NCBI RefSeq assembly: GCF_008520265.1
Contig: NZ_VIQM01000024.1
Location: forward strand, 1 to 64,000
Length of the DNA: 64,000 bases
From: Sphingobacterium cavernae
GTDB lineage: Bacteria > Bacteroidota > Bacteroidia > Sphingobacteriales > Sphingobacteriaceae
Direction of reading: 5' to 3'
Every line of letters starts with the position of its first letter. Position 1 is the stretch's first letter. A model generated the notes under the pieces. The model saw nothing but the letters and a program-made list of their open reading frames with translations, was not told the DNA's origin and did no database searches. This document shows positions 9,022 through 18,612 of this stretch, one piece after another. The position numbers were made by a program, and so were the translations under genes.

Positions 9022-9951
9022 ATGAATACTGAATTTGAAAATATAGATGCTTATATCGCTTTTCAGGAAAATGAAAGACAGGTAAAACTACATGAGTTAC
9101 GATCAATAATCGCAGGAATAGTACCAATCGGGACCAAAGAAACAATTTCATATGGAATGCCAACGTATAAATATAATGGGAATCTAATACATTTTGGACA
9201 ATTCAAAAAACACATTGGGATTTATCCCGGACCTGATGCTATTGAAGCATTTAAAAATCAACTTTCAGGTTATAAAACTTCTAAAGGAGCAATACAAATC
9301 TCAAATGAAACCCCATTGAATAGAAAGCTCATAGAATCCATTGTACTTTTTAATGTTAATCTATTAAAAGATAAAAAAAGTCCAAATTGGACTGCTTATC
9401 GCGGGCAGTGGGAAGAGTTGTACGAAAAGATGGCACAATTGATTCAAAAAACAAGCCTTAAAAAACAAATTAAATGGGGCATGGATATGTATACGTATGA
9501 GGGCAAAAATGTTGTCGGCTGGGCTGGTTTTAAACATTTTTTCTCCATTTGGTTTTACAATGGGGTGTTTTTAGCTGATCCTTACAAAGTTTTAGTGGCT
9601 GCGACAGAAGGAAAAACGAAATCTTTGCGGCAATGGCGTTTGCAAGAAAGTGCTCAGTTTGATGAGGATAAAATTTTAGAATATATCAACGATAGCATAC
9701 AAACGATTCTGGATGGAAAGTTTATTCCTATCGAAAGAAAAATATTAGAGCCAATAGGAATTTTAAAAGAAGAATTAGTGAATAATTCAGATCTCAACAA
9801 AGCTTTTAATGCTTTGACTGCTGGGCGTCAGAAAGAATACATTCAATATATCAATGAAGCCAAACTAGATAAAACAAAAGCATCTCGCCTAGAAAAAATT
9901 GCTCCGATGATTTTATCTGGGAAGGGTCTTCATGATAAATACAAACTTTAA
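9022..9951 (+). CDS. Two-domain DUF1801 / YdeI-like fusion protein
   Basis: 309 residues with two related units. Residues 1-110 are a DUF1801 domain (VPIGTKETISYGMPTYKYNG, HIGIYPGPDAIEAF). Residues about 125-309 form a second DUF1801-like unit (QIKWGMDMYTYEGKNVVGW) ending in a YdeI/OmdA-type C-terminal tail (ASRLEKIAPMILSGKGLHDKYKL, residues from about 287). The YdeI branch is annotated as bacteriocin-protection-like, but that role is not established here. It lies 6 nt after an SRPBCC gene and 3 nt before another. No membrane segments; function unknown. Confidence 0.8.
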   Translation: MNTEFENIDAYIAFQENERQVKLHELRSIIAGIVPIGTKETISYGMPTYKYNGNLIHFGQFKKHIGIYPGPDAIEAFKNQLSGYKTSKGAIQISNETPLNRKLIESIVLFNVNLLKDKKSPNWTAYRGQWEELYEKMAQLIQKTSLKKQIKWGMDMYTYEGKNVVGWAGFKHFFSIWFYNGVFLADPYKVLVAATEGKTKSLRQWRLQESAQFDEDKILEYINDSIQTILDGKFIPIERKILEPIGILKEELVNNSDLNKAFNALTAGRQKEYIQYINEAKLDKTKASRLEKIAPMILSGKGLHDKYKL

Positions 9952-9954
9952 AAG

Positions 9955-10392
9955 ATGGAAAAACAATTGATACATATTGAAACCGAAATTAATGCGCCAT
10001 TAGAAACAGTATGGCATCACTATAATAATCCCGAATCGATCACGAAATGGAATCAAGCAAGTCCAGATTGGCATTGTCCATCATCTTCTAACGATTTGCG
10101 CATTGGTGGTAGATTTAAAAATAGAATGGAAGCTAAAGATGGTAGCTTTGGGTTTGACTTTGAAGGTGAGTATTTGGATGTAATCCCCAATCAAAAAATT
10201 GTTTACAACATGGATGATGACAGAAAAGTCTTTATTAATTTTCAGCATCAATCAAATAAAACCACAATAATTATTGACTTCGAAGCGGAAAACATGAATT
10301 CTGTAGAAATGCAAAAGGAAGGTTGGCAAGCCATATTAAACAGTTTCAAATCGTTCGTAGAGCATACATCCGAAACTAACGCTTATATTTAA
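9955..10392 (+). CDS. SRPBCC domain protein (AHSA1-like), second soluble copy
   Basis: 145 residues. The start HIETEINAPLETVWHHYNNPESITKWNQ and the end GWQAILNSFKSFVEH are diagnostic of the AHSA1/polyketide-cyclase-like family. It is only distantly similar to the copy at 8563, so it is not a recent tandem duplication. Three nucleotides separate it from the DUF1801 fusion, suggesting translational coupling. Confidence 0.87.
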   Translation: MEKQLIHIETEINAPLETVWHHYNNPESITKWNQASPDWHCPSSSNDLRIGGRFKNRMEAKDGSFGFDFEGEYLDVIPNQKIVYNMDDDRKVFINFQHQSNKTTIIIDFEAENMNSVEMQKEGWQAILNSFKSFVEHTSETNAYI

Positions 10393-10420
10393 AAACGCGA
10401 ATAATCTTGATTGCTGAAGA

Positions 10421-10846
10421 ATGGCACAAAACAAGACACAATTTACCGATGCAAACGTATTAGATTTCATCAATACGGTAGAAGATATTCAAAAGCGCGA
10501 AGATAGCTTAGAATTCATTAATTTAATGGAAAAAGCTACGGGAGAAAAAGCTAAAATGTATGGACCAACCATCGTTGGTTTTGGCAAATATCAGTACAAA
10601 TATGACTCAGGACACAGCGGAGAAGCACCGCTTTTAGGATTTTCGCCACGCAAAGCTGCCATTTCACTTTACGTCTATACTGGAGCTGAAGAGCACAAGT
10701 ACTTACTAGACGATCTCGGAAAGTTTAAAGTAGCCAAAGCCTGTATTTATATCAAGAAATTAAGTGATATCAATGTGGAAGCATTACAAAAATTGATGGA
10801 ATCCTCAATTGCTTTTATAAGCAAAACATACACACGAATTCAATAA
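10421..10846 (+). CDS. DUF1801 domain protein
   Basis: 141 residues of a single DUF1801 domain: KMYGPTIVGFGKYQYKYDSG near residues 46-65, LLGFSPRKAAISLYVYTG near 73-90, and CIYIKKLSDINVEALQKLM towards the end. It is the last gene of the SRPBCC/DUF1801 run and is followed by a terminator. The domain has no assigned activity. Confidence 0.87.
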   Translation: MAQNKTQFTDANVLDFINTVEDIQKREDSLEFINLMEKATGEKAKMYGPTIVGFGKYQYKYDSGHSGEAPLLGFSPRKAAISLYVYTGAEEHKYLLDDLGKFKVAKACIYIKKLSDINVEALQKLMESSIAFISKTYTRIQ

Positions 10847-10850
10847 AAAA

Positions 10851-10879
10851 AAGACGAAATGCATTACGCACTTCGTCTT
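10851..10879. terminator. Bidirectional terminator after the DUF1801 gene
   Basis: AAGACGAAATGC (10851-10862) pairs with GCACTTCGTCTT (10868-10879) with one mismatch. An A-run lies on the left side, serving the minus-strand TPR gene as a T-run. Confidence 0.6.
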
Positions 10880-10901
10880 CATATTTAATTGTTGTTTGTT
10901 G

Positions 10902-11570
10902 TTATTTTAAAAGATCTCTGTAAACTTTTGCTTTTTTAAGCTCTGTTTGAATGTCCTTTCTATTCGCATCATAGCTTAATACTTTCTCATAATCAGCCAC
11001 CGCTTTAGTATAAGCATCAGTTGCGATTTGTTTGTTATAACCAGCAGCACCTGCTGTACCCTTCAAGATACCTAAATCTCTATACGCTACCGCACGATTT
11101 TGATATAATTTAGCATCGCTAGCATTGATTGCGATTGCTTTAGTATAATCTGCTACAACAGATTGTAATAACTGCTCTTTTTGTGCAACTGTTAATTTAG
11201 AATCTTTTTCTACGGCTAAAGTATTATTGGCTTTCGCTTTGTAATACAATGCATTAGCATTTTTGGCATCTAGTGCGACTACTTTGCCAAATGTATCAGC
11301 AGCTTTTTTGAAATCTGTAGATTGAAATTGCGAATACCCCAAAAGATAAAGTACATTAGGATCATTTGCTTCGGCAGGAAGAGCTTTTTGTAAATGCGTA
11401 ACAGCCGATTTAAAATCACCATCCAATAATGCTTTTTGTCCCAAACGTACATTTGGATTTTTGTGCTCCTCTTGTTGTTGTGCAGATGCAGTTAATGCAA
11501 GCATCGCTAAAGCCAACGTTGAAAAGCCAATTTTCACTGATTTCAATCTGCTCAAATAATTAAAGTTCAT
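10902..11570 (-). CDS. Exported TPR-repeat protein
   Basis: 222 residues. The signal peptide (about 1-30) ends in LTASAQQ, so it is periplasmic. TPR repeats follow: LGQKALLDGDFKSAVTHLQKAL, VLYLLGYSQFQSTDFKKAADTF, ALYYKAKANNTLA and a C-terminal YTKAVADYEKVLSYD. TPRs mediate protein-protein contacts, but the partner is unknown. It is divergent from lon, sharing a 312-nt intergenic region. Confidence 0.85.
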   Translation of the reverse strand: MNFNYLSRLKSVKIGFSTLALAMLALTASAQQQEEHKNPNVRLGQKALLDGDFKSAVTHLQKALPAEANDPNVLYLLGYSQFQSTDFKKAADTFGKVVALDAKNANALYYKAKANNTLAVEKDSKLTVAQKEQLLQSVVADYTKAIAINASDAKLYQNRAVAYRDLGILKGTAGAAGYNKQIATDAYTKAVADYEKVLSYDANRKDIQTELKKAKVYRDLLK

Positions 11571-11882
11571 ATCGTGTATTTTTAATTGTTTCTATCCTAA
11601 TTAGAGTAAATTTGCCACATTAAGTTTAAGCCGTCAACAAATACTTATAAACATTTCCACATTCTACATGTTCTAAATCGAAAATATCCATTTCTAATTA
11701 ATTTCTAAAACTGCCATACAGCAATTATATTGCTGACGAAATAGCAGTAAACGCAATTCATATAGCACAAATGATACCAAATTTGTATTTGGCATTCCAC
11801 TTGCAATATACTATAACGTATTACAAAGATTTAAAATATACATACAAATCTGACATCTTGTCGGAGAAGGAACAATATACAT
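11571..11882. other. 312-nt divergent intergenic region between the TPR gene and lon
   Basis: AT-rich with no coding potential. The only clear structure is the short palindrome at 11850-11864 next to the lon start. No full TAnnTTTG box is seen for either gene, so their promoters may use another sigma factor or a weak box. Confidence 0.6.
11850..11864 (+). promoter_or_regulatory. Small palindrome upstream of lon
   Basis: CTGACATCTTGTCGG: TGACA and TGTCG form an imperfect inverted repeat around TCT, 18 nt before the lon ATG. Lon is a stress gene in most bacteria, so this may be an operator or a promoter element of a stress sigma factor. This is inference from position only. Confidence 0.4.
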
Positions 11883-14354
11883 ATGAGCAAATTTAACACG
11901 TTCGACTTCAATCAAGCAATCCCCATTATCAATGAGGATACGGAATTTTTCCCACTATTGAGTCAGCAAGATGAAGATGAAATGCGAAACGAAGATATAC
12001 CTGAAATATTAGCTATCCTGCCGTTACGAAATACTGTTTTATTTCCTGGAGTAGTAATTCCTATTACTGTAGGACGTGATAAATCCATTAAATTAGTCAA
12101 AGAAGCGTACAAAGGCGAAAAAACTATCGGCGTCGTATCTCAAAAAGATATGAGCGTTGAAGATCCTGATTTCGATCAGCTAAATAAAATTGGAACCGTA
12201 GCAAGTATTATCAAAGTGTTGCAAATGCCTGATGGTAATACTACTGTCATTATCCAAGGTAAACAACGTTTTAAGCTAAATGAACTTGTTCAATCAGAGC
12301 CATATATCAAAGCTAAAGTAGAACGCTTTGCTGAAGAAAAGCCAAAAACGAGTAGTAAGGAATTCAAAGCATTGATTTCTTCAATTAAAGAACTGGCTTT
12401 ACAAATTATTCAGTTGTCGCCAAATCTTCCTTCGGAAGCAGGTATCGCTATCAAAAACATTGAAAGCCCTACTTTCTTGGTGAATTTCATTTCTTCAAAC
12501 TTAGCGTTGGAACTTCAAGCGAAGCAAGAATTGTTGGAGATGAAAGATTTTGTCAAAAGAGCTAAACTTTTGTTAGAGCATTTGACAATGGAAGTCCAAA
12601 TGTTGGAGCTTAAAAATCAGATTCAAAACAAAGTTCGAATTGATTTAGATAAGCAACAACGCGATTATTACTTAAATCAACAACTTAAGACTATTCAAGA
12701 AGAATTGGGTGGAAATACGCCTGATTTGGAAATTGAAAACTTAAGCGCTCGTGGTAAATCTAAGAAATGGCCAGAAGATGTCAGCAAACATTTCTCTAAA
12801 GAATTAGAAAAGTTAGCGCGTATCAATCCTGCTGCAGCTGATTATTCGGTGCAATTGAATTACCTTGAATTGCTGTTGGATTTACCTTGGGGTGAATTCA
12901 CTAAAGATAAATTTGACTTAAATCGTGCGGTTAAGGTTTTGGACAAAGACCATTACGGTTTAGAAAAAGTGAAGCAACGTATTATCGAATATTTGGCGGT
13001 ATTAAAGCTGAAAAACGATATGAAGGCACCTATTTTATGTCTTGTTGGCCCTCCGGGAGTCGGTAAGACGTCCCTAGGAAAATCAATTGCGAAAGCTTTG
13101 GGTCGTAAGTATACACGTATGGCGTTAGGTGGTGTTCGTGATGAAGCGGAAATCAGAGGTCATCGTAAAACTTATATCGGAGCTATGCCAGGTCGTATTA
13201 TCCAATCGTTGAAAAAAGCTGGAACTTCGAATCCTGTTTTTGTATTGGATGAAATCGATAAATTGGGTGCTGACTTCAAAGGTGATCCTTCATCTGCTTT
13301 ATTGGAGGTATTAGATCCTGAGCAAAACACCAATTTCTACGATCATTATGTAGAAATGGAATACGATTTATCCAAAGTGATGTTTATCGCTACTGCGAAT
13401 TCATTGAGCTCAATTCAGCCCGCATTATTGGATAGAATGGAAATCATCGAAGTGAACGGTTATACCATTGAAGAGAAAATTGAGATTGCGAAGAAGCATT
13501 TATTACCAAAGCAACGTGAAATGCACGGCCTTGGTGCGAAAGATGTTGCCTTGTCAGGAAAAATCATTGAGAAAGTAATCGAAGAATACACACGTGAATC
13601 GGGAGTTCGCGGTTTAGAAAAAAAGATTGGTTCAATCGTACGTGGTGTCGCGACAAAAATCGTAATGGAGAAACCTTATGCTGCAAACATCAATGCAGAT
13701 ATGGTCGAGGAGGTATTAGGCGCACCAATTTTTGATAAAGATATCTATGAAAATAACGATGTAGCTGGTGTTGTAACAGGATTGGCTTGGACGGCTGTAG
13801 GTGGCGATATTCTTTTCATCGAATCAAGCTTGAGTCCAGGCAAAGGAAAATTAAGTTTGACTGGTAATTTGGGCGATGTGATGAAAGAGTCTGCAGCAAT
13901 TGCAATGGCATATTTGCGCTCGCATGCAGATGAATTCGGTATTAACTACAAAGTATTTGATACGTGGGATGTCAATATCCACGTACCCGCAGGAGCTACA
14001 CCAAAAGACGGCCCCTCAGCAGGTATCACCATGTTGACAGCGTTGACTTCTTTATTTACGCAGCGTAAAGTAAAAGAAAAATTGGCGATGACAGGTGAAA
14101 TTACTTTACGTGGCAAAGTTCTTCCTGTAGGCGGTATCAAAGAAAAGATTTTGGCAGCAAAACGCGCTAACATCAAAGAGATTATTCTTTGTAAATCCAA
14201 TCAAAAAGATATTTTGGAAATCAAAGAAGATTACATTAAAGACATGAATTTCCATTACGTAACTGAAATGTCGGAGGTTATAAATCTAGCTCTGACAAAA
14301 AATAAGGTTAAAAATCCAAAAGACATCGAAAGATTCTTGGAAGAAAAGAAATAA
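11883..14354 (+). CDS. lon: ATP-dependent protease Lon
   Basis: 823 residues, the usual size. The LON substrate-binding domain begins near residue 45 ([17 protein letters not shown]). The AAA+ module carries Walker [10 protein letters not shown] and Walker [10 protein letters not shown]. The C-terminal protease domain has catalytic Ser712 in KDGPSAGIT and Lys755 in GGIKEK, the spacing of the family's Ser-Lys dyad. It degrades misfolded and regulatory proteins in the cytoplasm. The first 40 residues are an acidic extension common in this phylum. It is transcribed alone, with a terminator right after the stop codon. Confidence 0.97.
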   Translation: MSKFNTFDFNQAIPIINEDTEFFPLLSQQDEDEMRNEDIPEILAILPLRNTVLFPGVVIPITVGRDKSIKLVKEAYKGEKTIGVVSQKDMSVEDPDFDQLNKIGTVASIIKVLQMPDGNTTVIIQGKQRFKLNELVQSEPYIKAKVERFAEEKPKTSSKEFKALISSIKELALQIIQLSPNLPSEAGIAIKNIESPTFLVNFISSNLALELQAKQELLEMKDFVKRAKLLLEHLTMEVQMLELKNQIQNKVRIDLDKQQRDYYLNQQLKTIQEELGGNTPDLEIENLSARGKSKKWPEDVSKHFSKELEKLARINPAAADYSVQLNYLELLLDLPWGEFTKDKFDLNRAVKVLDKDHYGLEKVKQRIIEYLAVLKLKNDMKAPILCLVGPPGVGKTSLGKSIAKALGRKYTRMALGGVRDEAEIRGHRKTYIGAMPGRIIQSLKKAGTSNPVFVLDEIDKLGADFKGDPSSALLEVLDPEQNTNFYDHYVEMEYDLSKVMFIATANSLSSIQPALLDRMEIIEVNGYTIEEKIEIAKKHLLPKQREMHGLGAKDVALSGKIIEKVIEEYTRESGVRGLEKKIGSIVRGVATKIVMEKPYAANINADMVEEVLGAPIFDKDIYENNDVAGVVTGLAWTAVGGDILFIESSLSPGKGKLSLTGNLGDVMKESAAIAMAYLRSHADEFGINYKVFDTWDVNIHVPAGATPKDGPSAGITMLTALTSLFTQRKVKEKLAMTGEITLRGKVLPVGGIKEKILAAKRANIKEIILCKSNQKDILEIKEDYIKDMNFHYVTEMSEVINLALTKNKVKNPKDIERFLEEKK

Positions 14355-14376
14355 ACACAAAATTCGCTGATACATG

Positions 14377-14408
14377 AAGCGTTATTCCAAAAGAATAACG
14401 CTTTTTTG
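14377..14408 (+). terminator. Terminator of lon
   Basis: AAGCGTTATTC and GAATAACGCTT form an 11-bp perfect stem with a CAAAA loop, followed by TTTTTG. Confidence 0.85.
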
Positions 14409-14446
14409 TTGCTTTTGACTATCTTCGATTCAATAAAGCTATTTTT

Positions 14447-15955
14447 ATGAATACATACGAATACATTTCTATCGGTTTATATATGTTATTAATGATCCTT
14501 ATAGGATTTTATTCGTACGCAAAGACTAAAAACAGTTCAGATGATTTTCTGATTGGCGGCAGAAAAATGGGCGCAGTAGTTACTGCTTTATCCGCAGGTG
14601 CTGCAGACATGAGCGGTTGGCTATTGATGGGAGTGCCAGGAGCGGTGTATTTGTCTGGTATTTCAGCTACATGGATAGCCATAGGATTGACCATTGGAGC
14701 TTATTTAAATTATGTACTCATCGCACCAAGACTAAGAGTTTACACCGAAATATCGAATAATTCAATTACTCTACCCGTTTTCTTTGAAAATCGATTTAAA
14801 GACAAATCACAATTACTCAAAATCGTGGCTAGTATCCTAATTCTCGTATTCTTCACGCTTTATACCTCAGCAGGGATGGTTTCGGGAGGAAGATTGTTTG
14901 AATCTGCTTTTGGAATGGATTACAGCACTGGACTCATTGTCACGAGCTTCGTGGTCGTGCTATACACATTTCTTGGTGGTTTTCTAGCAGTTAGTCTAAC
15001 AGATTTTGTGCAGGGAACAATTATGTTAATTGCCCTAGTTCTAGTTCCTGCCGTGATGTTAATGGATCTTGATGGATTTACTAATACATTGCGTATTATC
15101 GAAGCTAAGAATTCATTTTACTTAGATATATTAAAAGGAAGTTCAGTCGTAAGTATTGTTTCATTGCTTGCATGGGGATTAGGTTATTTTGGACAGCCTC
15201 ATATTTTGGTACGTTTTATGGCTATTAATGACGTAAGAGAATTAACCAAGGCAAGACGTGTGGGAATCGGCTGGATGATTTTAACGATTGGTGGAGCTAT
15301 TCTTGTTGGATTATTTGCAATTGCTTACACATCTGCCCAGTTACCCGAAAAAATGGCATTTTTTGATGGTTCTAAAGAAAATGCGGAAACTGTCTTTATA
15401 TTTTTCTCCCGGTACTTGTTTCATCCATTGATTGGAGGATTTTTACTTTCCGCGATTTTAGCTGCCGTTATGAGTACTATTTCTTCGCAATTATTAGTGA
15501 CTTCGAGCTCGATGACAGAAGATATCTACAAAGCGTTTATCAAACGAGATGCGAGCTCAAAATATTTGTTAATCATCAGTAGAATAGCTGTTTTATTAGT
15601 CGCAATTGTTGCCTTTTTACTTTCCTTAACACCAAAAGATAGCATTCTTAATCTTGTAGGAAATGCATGGGCTGGTTTTGCTGCCGCCTTTGGACCGTTA
15701 ATTATTCTTTCGCTATTTTGGAAAAACACAACTACGCAAGGCGCATTGACAGGAATGATACTAGGTGCTTTGACAGTATTGGGGTGGGTCTATATTCCAC
15801 ATAATTTCAAAGAATTGTATGAAATTATTCCTGGATTTGCAATTAGCTTTTTAGCAACAATTGTGGTGTCTTTATTTACGAAAAAGGAAAATACTGATAT
15901 TGAGCATGAGTTTAGCCAAATGGAAGATATAATCCACAGCTATAAATCAAAATAA
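14447..15955 (+). CDS. putP: Sodium/proline symporter (SSS family)
   Basis: 502 residues with about 13 hydrophobic segments of the sodium:solute symporter fold. PutP-type blocks include DDFLIGGRKMGAVVTALSAG, AADMSGWLLMGVPGAVY and GLGYFGQPHILVRFMAI. Imports proline with sodium across the inner membrane, for nutrition or osmoprotection. A near-consensus -7 box, TATCTTCG at 14420-14427, lies 19 nt before the start. It stands alone; no proline dehydrogenase gene is adjacent. Confidence 0.9.
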   Translation: MNTYEYISIGLYMLLMILIGFYSYAKTKNSSDDFLIGGRKMGAVVTALSAGAADMSGWLLMGVPGAVYLSGISATWIAIGLTIGAYLNYVLIAPRLRVYTEISNNSITLPVFFENRFKDKSQLLKIVASILILVFFTLYTSAGMVSGGRLFESAFGMDYSTGLIVTSFVVVLYTFLGGFLAVSLTDFVQGTIMLIALVLVPAVMLMDLDGFTNTLRIIEAKNSFYLDILKGSSVVSIVSLLAWGLGYFGQPHILVRFMAINDVRELTKARRVGIGWMILTIGGAILVGLFAIAYTSAQLPEKMAFFDGSKENAETVFIFFSRYLFHPLIGGFLLSAILAAVMSTISSQLLVTSSSMTEDIYKAFIKRDASSKYLLIISRIAVLLVAIVAFLLSLTPKDSILNLVGNAWAGFAAAFGPLIILSLFWKNTTTQGALTGMILGALTVLGWVYIPHNFKELYEIIPGFAISFLATIVVSLFTKKENTDIEHEFSQMEDIIHSYKSK

Positions 15956-15972
15956 GAAAGATAAAAGTAATT

Positions 15973-16392
15973 TTATTTAATGGAAATACGTTTTACAATA
16001 GTTTCAGAGCCTGAAGCTACACGCAAAAAATAAAAGCCAGGAGTAACTTTTTCATTCGAGTCAAAAAGATGATTTTGATTGCCCTCATCTAGATTACCGT
16101 TGAACAGATGCAAAACTTCATTGCCCAAAGCATCCATTAATTTGATTGTTACAGAAGATTGCTTAGCCAAGTTAAATGAAACAACGATTTGTTCAACCAC
16201 GGGATTATAAGAAGCTTTCACATTGGTAATCAATTTGTCGGCGGTTTCTTTTTCTCTATCTATTGACATTGAAGCATCAACGGGCAAAGAATTTGCATAA
16301 ACAGCAGAACCGAAGAACCCAAAAGAGAATATGGCTAGAGCAAGTACTCTAACTTTCAACATATTACCAACTTTTAAATTAATTCTATTCAT
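15973..16392 (-). CDS. Exported orphan T9SS type A sorting-domain-like protein
   Basis: 139 residues. A signal peptide (with MLKVRVLALAIFSFGFFG) ends near AVYA. A short linker leads to a C-terminal block of about 75 residues resembling the type IX secretion sorting domain (VEQIVVSFNLAKQSSVTIKLMD, then PGFYFLRVASGSETIVKRISIK). There is no passenger domain, so this is a tail without cargo. It may be a remnant of a larger secreted protein or a small envelope protein using the fold for another purpose. An internal ATG at codon 11 is an alternative start. Convergent with putP, with 17 nt between stop codons. Confidence 0.72.
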   Translation of the reverse strand: MNRINLKVGNMLKVRVLALAIFSFGFFGSAVYANSLPVDASMSIDREKETADKLITNVKASYNPVVEQIVVSFNLAKQSSVTIKLMDALGNEVLHLFNGNLDEGNQNHLFDSNEKVTPGFYFLRVASGSETIVKRISIK

Positions 16393-16537
16393 CTTCTCTA
16401 TTCGACAATTAATGATGGTTGTGGTTTAAGATTGAAATCTTTTATTCATTTAATCGATATTACAAATGTAACTCGATTTTGGTTATCAGGAGTTAAAAAT
16501 AAATATTTTTTTTGAACAATTAACAATTTTTAACAAG

Positions 16538-16559
16538 ATTATTCGTTATGTCGAATAAT
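16538..16559. promoter_or_regulatory. Palindrome upstream of kup
   Basis: ATTATTCG and CGAATAAT form a perfect 8-bp inverted repeat separated by six bases, centred about 60 nt before the kup ATG. It is a plausible operator for kup. No factor can be assigned. Confidence 0.4.
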
Positions 16560-16607
16560 TGCTATAAATTGGCTACCGAAATAAATATTATAAGATAAAA
16601 GAAATAT

Positions 16608-18551
16608 ATGGGCTCCCACCATAATCCACACTTGAATCGGCTCAGTGGAGCAGGTTTATTAATTTCCCTAGGCATTATTTTCGGTGATATCGGTACTTCA
16701 CCATTATATGTTTTTAAAGCTATTTTCAACAACAATATTATTAACAAGGACTTGGTTATAGGCTGTGTTTCCTGTGTATTGTGGACATTGACAATTCAGA
16801 CAACAATTAAATATGTCCTTATTACCTTGAATGCAGATAATAAGGGTGAAGGAGGAATATTATCCCTTTACTCGCTTGTGCGACGTAAAGCGAAATGGCT
16901 TATTATTCCTGCTATTGTAGGTGCCTCCACGCTGTTAGCAGATGGCATGATTACCCCTGCTATTACCATTTCCTCTGCAATTGAGGGTCTTGCAATTTTT
17001 AATCCAGACATTCCGACAGTACCAATCGTTATTGCAATTATATCTTGTCTATTTTTGATACAGCGTTTTGGAACTTCAATTGTTGGAAGAGTATTTGGGC
17101 CACTAATGTTGGTTTGGTTTAGTGTTATTGGGATTCTTGGGTTTAATGCTATTGATCATGCTCCAGAAATATTAAAAGCTATCAATCCATATTATGCATT
17201 ACAAACCATAATCCACTACCCTAATGCCTTATTTATAATTGGTGCTATATTCTTGTGTACTACCGGTGCGGAAGCCTTGTATTCGGATATGGGACACTGT
17301 GGAAAGGATAATATCCGTGTAAGCTGGATATTCGTAAAATTAACCCTCATTTTAAATTATTTTGGACAAGGCGCGTGGTTGATTGCACATGATGGTCAAT
17401 CTATCGGAGAAATGAATCCATTTTACTCCATAATGCCAGAATGGTTTTTAGTATATGGAATTGCAATTGCGACAATTGCTGCTGTCATAGCCAGTCAAGC
17501 GATGATAACAGGATCATTTACATTAATATCTGAAGCTGTAAGATTGAATATATGGCCGAAGGTTAGCATTCGGTATCCAAGTAATCAAAAAGGGCAATTA
17601 TACGTTCCATCCATAAATTTGATATTATTTATTGGCTGTATGCTGATAATTTTCGTATTCGAAAAATCCAGTAATATGGAGGCCGCTTATGGATTGGCAA
17701 TCAATTTAACGTTTTTGTCTACGACAATCTTAATGATCTTCTTCATGTTGAGACGTAGAATCAACAAACTGTTGATCGGAGTTTTTGCTGTTGTGTACTT
17801 TACCATAGAAGTAACTTTTCTCTTTGGTAATGGCGTTAAGATTACGCATGGAGGATGGTTGACACTACTTCTTGCAGCAAGTATATTTATAATTATGTAT
17901 GCATGGTTTAGAGCGCGTAAAATTAAAAATGAATTTGTCCGTTTTGTAGCGATAGACGAGTATTTCCCTATTATTGATGAGCTCAGTAAAGATCGTTCGG
18001 TGCCAACATTTGCGTCTCAACTGGTATATCTAACTAGTGCAAATAACAAACATGAAATTGAAGCTAAAGTCATCTATTCCATTTTAAATAAAAAACCAAA
18101 ACGCGCTGATGTATATTGGTTTGTTCACGTAGATGTGACTGATGCACCTCACGGTAGAGAATATACGGTGGAACAATTAATTCCAGGCAAATTAATTCGA
18201 ATAGATTTCAAATTAGGATTTCGGGAAGAACAACGCGTGAGTTTACTTTTCCGAAAAGTTGTGGAAGATATGGTTCAAAAAGGCGAAGTAGACATCATCA
18301 GTCAATACGACACGCTTAAGAAACACAAAATTCCGGGAGATTTCAACTTTGTCGTATTGGAGAAGGTATTTACCAAAACTTCTGCTTTGACTTGGCCAAA
18401 TCGTATTGTAATGGAAATCTACAAAATTCTACGCCGATTCAGTTTAAGTGAAGAAAAGGGCTTTGGTTTAGACAGCAGTTTTGTAACACTGGAAAGAGTT
18501 CCGCTTAATATTCCGACAACAGAGAATATTCGACTTCATCGAACTAATTAA
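16608..18551 (+). CDS. kup: Low-affinity potassium transporter Kup
   Basis: 647 residues. About 12 transmembrane helices occupy the first 440 residues and a cytoplasmic tail follows. The family signature GIIFGDIGTSPLYVFK is near residues 22-37, followed by NKGEGGILSLYSL and the DGMITPAITISSAIEGL block. Potassium uptake in the inner membrane. It stands alone; it shares a bidirectional terminator with the APC permease gene on the other strand. Confidence 0.95.
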   Translation: MGSHHNPHLNRLSGAGLLISLGIIFGDIGTSPLYVFKAIFNNNIINKDLVIGCVSCVLWTLTIQTTIKYVLITLNADNKGEGGILSLYSLVRRKAKWLIIPAIVGASTLLADGMITPAITISSAIEGLAIFNPDIPTVPIVIAIISCLFLIQRFGTSIVGRVFGPLMLVWFSVIGILGFNAIDHAPEILKAINPYYALQTIIHYPNALFIIGAIFLCTTGAEALYSDMGHCGKDNIRVSWIFVKLTLILNYFGQGAWLIAHDGQSIGEMNPFYSIMPEWFLVYGIAIATIAAVIASQAMITGSFTLISEAVRLNIWPKVSIRYPSNQKGQLYVPSINLILFIGCMLIIFVFEKSSNMEAAYGLAINLTFLSTTILMIFFMLRRRINKLLIGVFAVVYFTIEVTFLFGNGVKITHGGWLTLLLAASIFIIMYAWFRARKIKNEFVRFVAIDEYFPIIDELSKDRSVPTFASQLVYLTSANNKHEIEAKVIYSILNKKPKRADVYWFVHVDVTDAPHGREYTVEQLIPGKLIRIDFKLGFREEQRVSLLFRKVVEDMVQKGEVDIISQYDTLKKHKIPGDFNFVVLEKVFTKTSALTWPNRIVMEIYKILRRFSLSEEKGFGLDSSFVTLERVPLNIPTTENIRLHRTN

Positions 18552-18590
18552 AATAATACAGCCACTCTTTCTGAAGTGGCTGTATTATTT
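18552..18590. terminator. Bidirectional terminator between kup and the APC permease
   Basis: AATAATACAGCCACT (18552-18566) and AGTGGCTGTATTATT (18575-18589) form a perfect 15-bp stem, with a T-run on both strands. Confidence 0.85.
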
Positions 18591-18612
18591 TAATTCTTTA
18601 TGTAAATTTCTT

